The notes under the pieces: generated by a model
Told to the model about the DNA's origin: nothing
Seen by the model: the letters and a program-made list of their open reading frames with translations, nothing else
The model's database searches: none
Origin: Pseudomonas plecoglossicida NBRC 103162 = DSM 15088
GTDB taxonomy: Bacteria > Pseudomonadota > Gammaproteobacteria > Pseudomonadales > Pseudomonadaceae
Assembly (NCBI RefSeq): GCF_000730665.1
Contig: NZ_BBIV01000023.1
Coordinates: 1 to 64,000, forward strand
DNA length: 64,000 nt
Direction: 5' to 3'
Position numbers and translations under genes: made by a program
In this document: positions 17,634 to 24,348 of the stretch, piece by piece
How the letters are laid out: each line of letters opens with the position of its first letter
Position numbering within the stretch: position 1 is the first letter of the stretch

Positions 17634-18596
17634 TCAACGGTTGAAAATCCCCCATCCTATCGCTGTGTCCCCACCGATGGAGGTGGCACGAAGCGCAGCT
17701 GTCGCGCCGGTACTCGGCGTGATTGCCCAGCGCTTGCCGGTTCCTGCCGAGTCCAGTGACCAGGCCTGTCCGGTTTCCATGTGGGTGCCATTGTAATTGG
17801 CCCGCAATGCATTCCACTCCGCGAGCGTCGGCAGACTCCCACCTCTTTCCGTCGCACGGTCGCGGCACCAGTACCACACATTGAAACTACCGAGCCCCTC
17901 GAACATCCTCACGCCGGAAACCGTCACCGGGTAACTGGCTGTCGCGTGATTGGCATCTGTCACCGTGACGCTGGCTGAACCGCTACCATACGAAACGGCG
18001 CGCCCTGAGGTTGCATCGACCTCTATCACATTGGTGTTGCTGGTTGAGTAAGTGTAGGGCGGCTGACCGCCGCTGGCGGTACGCGTGACGAATGAATTGA
18101 CGGGTGGGTTGGGCACAGGTGCCGAGTTGCGATGAATGACCCCGGTCAATGATACGGGGGTGGGGTCTATAGACAGCGCAGGGGCGAGGGGGTCGATTTG
18201 CAAGTCGAGTTCCGGGGATGGAACCGCAGGCCCTCCTGAGACAGGCACGACCTCGTAATGCACCTTGATCCTGCTATCGGCATGGGCGTCCACCTGGGCC
18301 TTGGATACCGTAAATGTCAGCTCAGCGACTGCGGATACGGTCTGTTCGTCTGTCGACACCCCCGCGAAAACCACCTTGACCTTGTCGCCAGGGGTCATGC
18401 CCCCATAAACGGCGACGTTCACTGGCAACCCCGCTGGGAGTACTTTTTCCGGATCGAGCACATCGCCTGGAGCAAGTCGGATGATGGGGCGGGCCAGCAC
18501 CAGGCTGCGTTTGACTTTGAACGTCAATGGATTCGATTGCCCTGCGCGACTGCCAGGGCTGTGAAGCGTTTTTGATGGGACGGTCGAGTGTGACAT
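17634..18596 (-). CDS. Paralog B: shared N-terminal module, Ig-like (BIG2) domain and intimin-like C-terminus
   Basis: A 320-residue protein. Residues ~16-135 are the shared module (RAGQSNPLTFKV, PIIRLAPGDVLDPEKV, GLPVNVAVYGGMTPGDKV, TFTVSKAQVDAHAD, SPELDLQI). Residues ~140-230 look like a bacterial Ig-like group 2 domain (RTASGGQPPYTYSTSNTNV, GRAVSYGSGSASVTVTDANH). The C-terminal ~90 residues (NVWYWCRDRATERGGSLPTLAEWNAL...) recall the C-type-lectin-like tip of intimin/invasin proteins, with LPT followed by a WNAL helix. No signal peptide or beta-barrel anchor is present, so this is not a classical intimin. AAAGGAGAG is a good ribosome site. Confidence 0.82.
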   Translation of the reverse strand: MSHSTVPSKTLHSPGSRAGQSNPLTFKVKRSLVLARPIIRLAPGDVLDPEKVLPAGLPVNVAVYGGMTPGDKVKVVFAGVSTDEQTVSAVAELTFTVSKAQVDAHADSRIKVHYEVVPVSGGPAVPSPELDLQIDPLAPALSIDPTPVSLTGVIHRNSAPVPNPPVNSFVTRTASGGQPPYTYSTSNTNVIEVDATSGRAVSYGSGSASVTVTDANHATASYPVTVSGVRMFEGLGSFNVWYWCRDRATERGGSLPTLAEWNALRANYNGTHMETGQAWSLDSAGTGKRWAITPSTGATAALRATSIGGDTAIGWGIFNR

Positions 18597-18620
18597 TTGC
18601 TGATCTCTTCGAAAGGAGAG

Positions 18621-18671
18621 ATCGCAGTATGGAAGCGGCCCCAGCAGGGCGGAACTAGTAAAAATATCAGG
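18621..18671 (-). promoter_or_regulatory. Shared upstream element, copy B
   Basis: In the gene direction: CCTGATATTTTTACTAGTT (18671-18653), 22 nt, then ATACTGCGAT (18630-18621), 24 nt before the start. A further similar block (GTGCCAGGTACC near 18707-18718) lies upstream, as it does for copy A. Confidence 0.68.
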
Positions 18672-18973
18672 TCCTCACCGGTTGCAAGGCTCCCCGCACA
18701 AGCACAGGTACCTGGCACTTTTCACGGGTGGCTAACGTTGCCGGGCAGTTTTGGCGATGCGCAATGAGTAGTCGCTGCTTGAAACTGGCAAGTTCGCTTG
18801 ACTTGCCAAGCAGGCTGGAAAATCTGAGTAACGATGCAGCCTGTTGCGCGAACCAGCCGACACCAAGCTCCAGCTGTTGCGGGGTAGGGTTCAACGACAA
18901 GGCGCGAGCACCGCAGGCATTGGGCGATCTGCAAGGCGTCTATCTGGCCCTGTAGCGCTTGCAGCTGGATCAT
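18667..18973 (-). pseudogene. Probable frameshifted small helical-protein gene
   Basis: On the minus strand a reading starting near 18973 (MIQLQALQGQIDALQIAQ) is helical and heptad-like, then turns into Cys/Arg-rich sequence. At the same point the neighbouring frame becomes helical (NPTPQQLELGVGWFAQQ, then ASLLRFSSLLGKSSELASF) and runs to a stop at 18667. Joining the two frames near 18915-18920 by a one-base shift gives one ~100-residue amphipathic helical protein, so this looks like a broken gene. It lies between paralogs A and B. A sequencing error or no gene at all remain possible. Confidence 0.35.
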
Positions 18974-19047
18974 CAGGACCGGTGCCTGACGCCGCAGCCG
19001 GCGGATGGAAGTAAATCCAAATTGCTCGGCTGTTTCAGCGACGTCAT

Positions 19048-19863
19048 TCAATACTCCATGGTAAAGTTGTCTACATTGATGCCTTGGCTGTTGATGGGGT
19101 GATGAATTATAATGTGGCTAATAAGCTGTGCGTAACTGAATACCGCCACTGAAGGAGTATTGTTAGCGGAACTTATGGGTCGGGATTCAAGGATTGTATT
19201 GCCACTATGAATGGTGACCTTTGCAGTATTGATGTTAAGGTGGTGGAACGTCAAGCGTCTAACTGCCCTTTTGAAGTGCACCCCTATTGCTGGACTATTC
19301 CCTCTGGGCAGCTGTGCCACGCCAAAAAGCAGGCAAGGTGGGGTAAGTGGCGGGAAGTTTTCAATGTAACGGTATGAAACGTAGCCCGATCCTACCACGA
19401 TAGAGAAATAGGGGAAGTGGACTTCGCCGGTGAAGTAATCCTGCCGACCGTCAAAACTTTCCGTTTCCTTGAGTGTGGAAATGCTCACGCCAAGATCCGG
19501 AGAACGCACGGCGGAACCACCGGAGGCGCGCGTCACTTCGTAGTAGACGCTACCTGTACGGGCAGCATTCATCTCGACCTGAGCCCTGGCGACAATGAAT
19601 GGCTGTGCCCCAATTGCATCCACGCGTTGTGGCAGTGAGGAGTAAGTACCAAAAAAATGCAGGACGATCATGTCCCCTACCGCCATCCCCACGTATTGAG
19701 GTACGGTCACCGGTAGACCGGTGTCTGGAACACTTTCTGGCAGCAGAACGTTACCAGGGCGCAGAAGGTTGATCTGCGGTGCGGTCAAGATCAGGCGGCC
19801 AAGCACCTTGAACGTCAGCGGTTGCGATTGACCGGAGCGGGTATTGGCTGTCGGGAGTGGCAT
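19048..19863 (-). CDS. Paralog A: shared beta-type N-terminal module with jelly-roll-like C-terminus
   Basis: A 271-residue protein. Residues ~8-125 are the shared module (RSGQSQPLTFKV, PQINLLRPGNVLLPESVPDTGLP as the PGxxL/GLP region, YVGMAVGDMIVL, SSLPQRVDA, FIVARAQVEMNA, VTRASGG, SPDLGVSI). The C-terminal half (ESFDGRQDYFTG, RRLTFHHLNINTAKVTIH, ending GINVDNFTMEY) has the rhythm of galactose-binding-like jelly rolls that end in an I-D-N-x-T-type strand; this is inference. It has no signal peptide. AAGGAG lies before the ATG. Visibly AT-rich, especially in the 3' half. Confidence 0.8.
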   Translation of the reverse strand: MPLPTANTRSGQSQPLTFKVLGRLILTAPQINLLRPGNVLLPESVPDTGLPVTVPQYVGMAVGDMIVLHFFGTYSSLPQRVDAIGAQPFIVARAQVEMNAARTGSVYYEVTRASGGSAVRSPDLGVSISTLKETESFDGRQDYFTGEVHFPYFSIVVGSGYVSYRYIENFPPLTPPCLLFGVAQLPRGNSPAIGVHFKRAVRRLTFHHLNINTAKVTIHSGNTILESRPISSANNTPSVAVFSYAQLISHIIIHHPINSQGINVDNFTMEY

Positions 19864-19885
19864 CTGCAGGTCTCCTTGGTGGGTG

Positions 19886-19936
19886 ATCGCAGTATTGCGA
19901 CATCACCTGTAGAAGGTAACTGGCAAAAATATCAGG
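19886..19936 (-). promoter_or_regulatory. Shared upstream element, copy A
   Basis: In the gene direction: CCTGATATTTTTGCCAGTT (19936-19918), 22 nt, then ATACTGCGAT (19895-19886), 22 nt before the start codon. The sub-block TGCCAGTTACC is repeated once more upstream (about 19959-19969). Confidence 0.68.
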
Positions 19937-20053
19937 TACCCGTGTGCTTGCGTCGCCAGGTAACTGGCATTTCTGTCAGTTGTCGGCGCTCTGTATCCAT
20001 TGCTAGCGTTGCACTCGGATAGCGCTGATGCTGAACCTGCCAGGGAGTCTTGA

Positions 20054-20404
20054 ATGAGTAGCCTGATACCGGAGCTGTTGCGTTCGCTGGACCTGCAACT
20101 CACGATTGGAAAAGTCAACGAAGGCGCTGCGCTGGACTTTGCCCAATACAGCCTCCTGCGCGAATCGGCCGACGCCAAGCTCCATCACCTGCTGGGCAAA
20201 GTGCAAGGCGTAGAGGACCTGTGCAAACTGCAAGAAGCGTGCATGCGCGTGTCCCATCTCTTGCAAACCAGCTGCCTGGCCATGCTGCGCCTGCAGCTCG
20301 ATTGCCAGGACCAGCAGCTGGCCCGCGAGGCCCTGGAGGGCCAACTGGCCTGCATGCAGGCCTGCCTGCAGCGCTCGCTGGCCTGTTTCGACAGCATTGC
20401 CTGA
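20054..20404 (+). CDS. Small Cys-rich all-helical protein
   Basis: A 116-residue protein of no recognised family. It is predicted almost wholly helical, starts SSLIPELLRSLDLQLTIG, and has seven Cys in its C-terminal 65 residues (EDLC, EAC, TSC, LDC, LAC, QAC, LAC), placed on recurrent helical positions. It has some likeness in size and style to phasin-like small proteins, but no firm assignment. GGGA eight bases upstream of the ATG at 20054 and core-like codon use support it as a real gene. It lies at the boundary between the AT-rich patch and the alpha/beta hydrolase pair. Confidence 0.65.
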   Translation: MSSLIPELLRSLDLQLTIGKVNEGAALDFAQYSLLRESADAKLHHLLGKVQGVEDLCKLQEACMRVSHLLQTSCLAMLRLQLDCQDQQLAREALEGQLACMQACLQRSLACFDSIA

Positions 20405-20498
20405 CCTGATCACCCTTGGCGATGACCTTTACGGACGTTGCCCAGTGGCGGCAGGATGCCGACAATGAGCCATCCTTCCTCGGTCCGGACCCGGCGCC

Positions 20499-21287
20499 AT
20501 GTCGCAGCAGATCTTCTTCGTCCATGCCAACGGTTTTCCCTCGGCGACCTACGGCAAGCTGTTCGCTGCCCTGGCGCCGGACTACCAGGTCAGCCACCTG
20601 GCCCAGCACGCCCATGACCCGCGCTTCCCGGTGAACGAAAATTGGCAGAACCTGGTGGACGAGCTCCTGCACCACCTGGCCCGCCAGGACGCGCCGGTGT
20701 GGGGTGTGGGCCATTCCCTGGGTGGCGTGCTGCACCTGCATGCGGCCTTGCGCTGCCCGCAGTACTACCGCGGCGTGGTGATGCTGGATTCGCCTGTGCT
20801 GACCCGTGCCGACCAATGGCTGCTGCGTACCGCCAAGCGTTTCGGCTTCATCGATCGCATCACTGCAGCGGGCCGTACCCTGGGCCGGCGTGAGGCTTTT
20901 GCCGACCGCGACAGCGCGCGGGACTACTTCGCCAGTAAGAGCCTGTTCCGGCATTTTGACCCCGACTGCCTGGACGCTTACGTGCAGCATGGCCTGGAAG
21001 AGGCCGAGCAGGGGTTGCGCCTGCGTTTCGACCCGGCCACCGAAATCAGCATCTACCGCAGCATCCCCCACGCCAGCCCGGCCCCGGCGCGGCAGTTGCA
21101 GGTGCCGTTGGCGATGGTGTGCGGCGACCGTAGCAATGTGATTCGCCGCCATCACCGGCTGGCTGTGCGTGGCATGCCCACGGGTGAATACCACAGCGTG
21201 CCCGGCGGCCACATGTTCCCGCTGGAACGGCCGACCGACACCGCCAGCCTGATCAAGGGCCTGTTCGACCGCTGGAGCCAGGCATGA
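20499..21287 (+). CDS. Alpha/beta hydrolase (first of pair)
   Basis: A 262-residue alpha/beta-fold hydrolase. The oxyanion region HANGFPSATYGKLF, nucleophile elbow GHSLGG with Ser73, the Asp region MVCGDRSNVI and the catalytic His in VPGGHMFPLERP are all present. Likely an esterase or thioesterase; substrate unknown. The stop overlaps the next hydrolase gene by four bases (ATGA). Confidence 0.9.
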   Translation: MSQQIFFVHANGFPSATYGKLFAALAPDYQVSHLAQHAHDPRFPVNENWQNLVDELLHHLARQDAPVWGVGHSLGGVLHLHAALRCPQYYRGVVMLDSPVLTRADQWLLRTAKRFGFIDRITAAGRTLGRREAFADRDSARDYFASKSLFRHFDPDCLDAYVQHGLEEAEQGLRLRFDPATEISIYRSIPHASPAPARQLQVPLAMVCGDRSNVIRRHHRLAVRGMPTGEYHSVPGGHMFPLERPTDTASLIKGLFDRWSQA

Positions 21288-22138
21288 GCGCGCAGGTCGA
21301 GGAAATCCGCCTGAGCCTTGGCCATATCGAGCTCGCCGCGCATCTGTTCGGCCCCGCTGACGGCCAGCCCGTGATCGCCCTGCATGGCTGGCTGGACAAC
21401 GCCAACAGCTTCGCCCGCCTGGCGCCGCAACTGAAGGGGCTGCGTATCGTCGCCCTGGACCTGGCCGGGCATGGTTACTCCGAACACCGGCCGCCAGGCG
21501 CCGGCTATGCGCTGGCCGACTATGCCCACGACGTGCTGCGGGTTGCCGAGCAGCTGGGTTGGCAGCGTTTTGCCCTGCTCGGGCATTCGCTGGGCGCGAT
21601 CATCTCGGTGCAACTGGCCGGGGCGCTGCCGGATCGGGTCAGCCATCTGGCGTTGATCGACGGGGTCATCCCGCCCACCGGTGCCGAACAGGACGCCGGC
21701 GAGCGCCTGGGCATGGCCCTGCAGGCCCAGTTGCGCCTGGACGGCAAGCGCAAGACGGTTTACCCGACCCTGGAGGAGGGCGTGCAGGCGCGCATGAAGG
21801 GCATGGTCGCGGTCAGCCGTGAGGCCGCCGAACTGCTGGCCCAGCGCGGGCTGATGCCGGTGCCCGGCGGCTTTAGTTGGCGCAGTGACAGTCGGCTGAC
21901 CTTGCCGTCACCGGTGCGGCTGAGCCAGGCCCAGGCGATGGCTCATGTACGCCGGGTGAGCTGCCCTTCCAGCCTGGTGGTCGCCGCAGAGGGCATGCTC
22001 GCTCGCCACACCGAACTGCTGGAGCAGCTACCCTTTGCGCAGACGGTGTTGCCCGGCGGGCATCACCTGCACCTGAACGATGAACAGGGCGCGACCCTTG
22101 TCGCAGACTGTTTCAATCGCTTTTTTGGCTTTGCTTGA
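21284..22138 (+). CDS. Alpha/beta hydrolase (second of pair)
   Basis: A 284-residue alpha/beta hydrolase with HGWLDNANSF, ALDLAGHGYSEH, nucleophile Ser102 in GHSLGA, and a catalytic His in LPGGHHLHLND. Similar proteins are annotated as carboxylesterases or epoxide-hydrolase-like enzymes. It is coupled by a four-base overlap to the first hydrolase; the DUF4892 gene follows after about 110 bp. Confidence 0.9.
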   Translation: MSAQVEEIRLSLGHIELAAHLFGPADGQPVIALHGWLDNANSFARLAPQLKGLRIVALDLAGHGYSEHRPPGAGYALADYAHDVLRVAEQLGWQRFALLGHSLGAIISVQLAGALPDRVSHLALIDGVIPPTGAEQDAGERLGMALQAQLRLDGKRKTVYPTLEEGVQARMKGMVAVSREAAELLAQRGLMPVPGGFSWRSDSRLTLPSPVRLSQAQAMAHVRRVSCPSSLVVAAEGMLARHTELLEQLPFAQTVLPGGHHLHLNDEQGATLVADCFNRFFGFA

Positions 22139-22247
22139 CTTGCACCGGACAAGTGTCGAGGCTTGGCGGGTTGAACAGGGAGACAACCATGTACATGCCA
22201 GACATCCATCAATCTTTCACCGGCGCCGCGTGCGGCATGGGTGGCCG

Positions 22248-23030
22248 ATGAGCATTCGAGTTCTCATCGCCGGCTGCCTGGCGCTGGCCAGCCCGCTGTT
22301 GTGGGCCGGCAGCCTGCCAGTCCCCGTGGATGCCAAGGTCGTCGACCAGCGCCCGGCGGTGGAGCAGGAACGCATCTACCCCATGGGCCCGTTGCGCAAG
22401 ATCAGCGGCCGCCTGCGGGTCGACGACAAGGTCGAGAGCCGCGGCCAGGTCAGTTCGGTGACCTACGAGCTGCCGGTCGAGCGCACCGCCCGCGAAGCCT
22501 TCACCAGTGCTCGCGAAGCGCTGCAGCACGACGGTGGCTACCCCTTGTTCTGGTGCCAGGGCCGCGACTGTGGCGAAGCCAGCCTGTGGGCCAACGATGT
22601 GTTCGGCAACGCCCGCCTCAATGGCGGCGACGAGCAGCAAGCTTTCATCCTGCTGCGCCGCTCCGCCAAGCAAGCCGACACCTTGGTTGCACTGTACAGC
22701 GTCACCCGCGGCAATCGCCGCGCCTACCTGCACGTGGAAGAGTTCGTCGCCGGCAGCCCGCTGGGTGAGCTGCTGCCTACCGCGGCCACGGTGCTGCGCG
22801 AAATGCGCGATACCGGCAAGCTTGACTACCCTGACCTGAGCACCCCGCAGCCGGCCTGGGTGGCGTTGCTCAGCCGCAGCCTGAACCTGGACAGCACCCT
22901 GCGCGCCAGCCTCAGCGGCGCCGAGGCCGAGGCCTGGCGCGAGCAACTGGTCAAGGCCGGGGTGCGCAGCAACCGGCTCGAAGTCGGCAGCGCAACTACC
23001 GATGGCCTGCACCTGGAACTGATCCGTTGA
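22248..23030 (+). CDS. DUF4892 family periplasmic protein
   Basis: A 260-residue exported protein. A signal peptide spans about residues 1-20 (VLIAGCLALASPLLWA, cleavage before GS). The mature sequence carries the DUF4892 pattern: YPMGPLRKISGRLRVDD, EREAF-like helix, GYPLFWCQGRDCGEASLWAND with a Cys pair, and a C-terminal OmpA-like portion (EVGSATTDGLHLELIR). Function unknown. The start is the ATG at 22248, which begins the signal peptide; upstream in-frame sequence is not signal-like. Confidence 0.85.
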   Translation: MSIRVLIAGCLALASPLLWAGSLPVPVDAKVVDQRPAVEQERIYPMGPLRKISGRLRVDDKVESRGQVSSVTYELPVERTAREAFTSAREALQHDGGYPLFWCQGRDCGEASLWANDVFGNARLNGGDEQQAFILLRRSAKQADTLVALYSVTRGNRRAYLHVEEFVAGSPLGELLPTAATVLREMRDTGKLDYPDLSTPQPAWVALLSRSLNLDSTLRASLSGAEAEAWREQLVKAGVRSNRLEVGSATTDGLHLELIR

Positions 23031-23042
23031 ACGAGTGCCACC

Positions 23043-24095
23043 ATGGCCAACAATGACCGCCTGTTGATCCAGATTGTCCTGCTGGCGTTGCTCGGTGCGG
23101 CGCTGTGGGTGATGGCGCCGTTCATTTCAGCGTTGTTGTGGGGCGCCATCCTGGCCTTCGCCAGCTGGCCGTTGATGCGCCTGCTGACGCGGGTGTTGGG
23201 CGGGCGTGAAACCCTGGCCGCGAGCCTGCTGACCACCGCCTGGATCCTGATCGTGGCGTTGCCGCTGGTGTGGCTGGGGTTCAACCTGGCGGACCATATC
23301 CGCGACGCCACGGCCTTTGTGCGTGATGTGCAGGTCGATGGCCTGCCGGAAGCGCCGGACTGGCTGGGCAGCATTCCCCTGGTCGGTGAGCGCCTGGTTC
23401 GGTGGTGGCAATCCATGGATCAGCAAGGTGCTGCGCTGATTGCTTCGGTGAAGCCTTACCTTGGCCAGGTCGGCAACTGGCTGCTGGCACGCAGCGCGCA
23501 GATCGGCAGCGGCATGCTGGAGTTGTCCCTGAGCCTGGTCTTCGTGTTCTTTTTCTACCGTGACGGCCCGCGCCTGGCGGCGTTCGTGCTGCGGCTGCTG
23601 CAGCGGTTGGCGGGAGACCGCGCCGAGTATTACCTGGAGCTGGTGGCGGGGACCGTGCAGCGGGTGGTCAACGGGGTGATCGGCACCGCCGCCGCCCAGG
23701 CGCTGCTGGCGCTGATCGGCTTCCTGATCGCCGGTGTGCCCGGGGCCATCGTGCTGGGCTTGGTGACCTTCATGCTCAGCCTGATCCCCATGGGGCCGCC
23801 ACTGGCCTGGATACCCGCCACCGCCTGGCTGGTGTGGAAGGGCGAGTATGGGATGGCGGTGTTCCTGGGCATCTGGGGTACCTTCGTCATCAGCGGCGTG
23901 GACAACGTGCTCAAGCCTTACCTGATCAGCCGGGGCGGCAACTTGCCGCTGGTGATCGTTCTGCTGGGCGTTTTTGGTGGGTTGATTGCCTTTGGCTTCA
24001 TTGGTCTGTTCATCGGGCCGACCCTGTTGGCGGTGGGTTACAGCCTGCTGCTGGACTGGAGCCGCAACGCGGGGCCGCAGACGCCGCAGCGCTAG
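23043..24095 (+). CDS. AI-2E family transporter (UPF0118/PerM-like)
   Basis: A 350-residue polytopic protein with about seven to eight membrane segments, including ALLGAALWVMAPFISALLWGAILAF-type and LSLVFVFFFYRDGPRL regions and the family signature LSLIPMGPPLAWIPA followed by GVDNVLKPYLISRG. Members were first linked to autoinducer-2 export and others act as ion or antiporter-like carriers, so the substrate is open. It starts 12 bp after DUF4892. Confidence 0.9.
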   Translation: MANNDRLLIQIVLLALLGAALWVMAPFISALLWGAILAFASWPLMRLLTRVLGGRETLAASLLTTAWILIVALPLVWLGFNLADHIRDATAFVRDVQVDGLPEAPDWLGSIPLVGERLVRWWQSMDQQGAALIASVKPYLGQVGNWLLARSAQIGSGMLELSLSLVFVFFFYRDGPRLAAFVLRLLQRLAGDRAEYYLELVAGTVQRVVNGVIGTAAAQALLALIGFLIAGVPGAIVLGLVTFMLSLIPMGPPLAWIPATAWLVWKGEYGMAVFLGIWGTFVISGVDNVLKPYLISRGGNLPLVIVLLGVFGGLIAFGFIGLFIGPTLLAVGYSLLLDWSRNAGPQTPQR

Positions 24096-24140
24096 CCTTT
24101 GCTGGCGATAGGGCCTGGCCAGCCACCCAGAAACCCGATC

Positions 24141-24158
24141 TTTACGCATTCTTTATAC
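24141..24158 (+). promoter_or_regulatory. Candidate KdpE-binding box
   Basis: TTTACGC-ATTC-TTTATAC: two half-sites of the TTTANxC type separated by four bases, an 11-bp repeat (one helical turn). The E. coli kdp operator has the same layout, TTTATAC-TTTT-TTTACAC, with half-sites in the other order. It lies about 90-110 bp upstream of kdpF, where an activator site is expected. Confidence 0.6.
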
Positions 24159-24249
24159 CCATCCCCCACCCTCGATCTCGCCCCTTTACGCCCCTCCCTT
24201 CGACAATTTCCCTAAAGCGGCCAAAGCCGCACCACGGGGAGTTCCACTC

Positions 24250-24339
24250 ATGTACATGCTCGACGGGCTGTCACTGCTGCTGGCAGTGGCATTGGCGATT
24301 TACCTGCTGGTGGCGCTGCTGCGCGCCGATCGCAGCTAG
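24250..24339 (+). CDS. kdpF: KdpF, small subunit of the K+-transporting ATPase
   Basis: A 29-residue peptide that is one membrane helix (LSLLLAVALAIYLLVALLR) ending RADRS. KdpF stabilises the KdpFABC complex at the KdpA interface. GGGGAG upstream of the ATG at 24250; ten bases separate its stop from kdpA. An internal in-frame ATG at 24256 is a possible alternative start. Confidence 0.9.
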   Translation: MYMLDGLSLLLAVALAIYLLVALLRADRS

Positions 24340-24348
24340 GGAGCGGCC

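Noticed and set aside
17634..18596. Calling paralog B an intimin/invasin
   Set aside because: Only the tip resembles intimin-type lectin domains. There is no signal peptide, LysM or beta-barrel anchor, and the N-terminal module is different.
18722..19051. A 109-codon minus-strand frame starting with TTG at the end of paralog A
   Set aside because: The second half is Cys/Arg-rich and unlike a folded protein. Only the part in the probable frameshifted gene seems meaningful.
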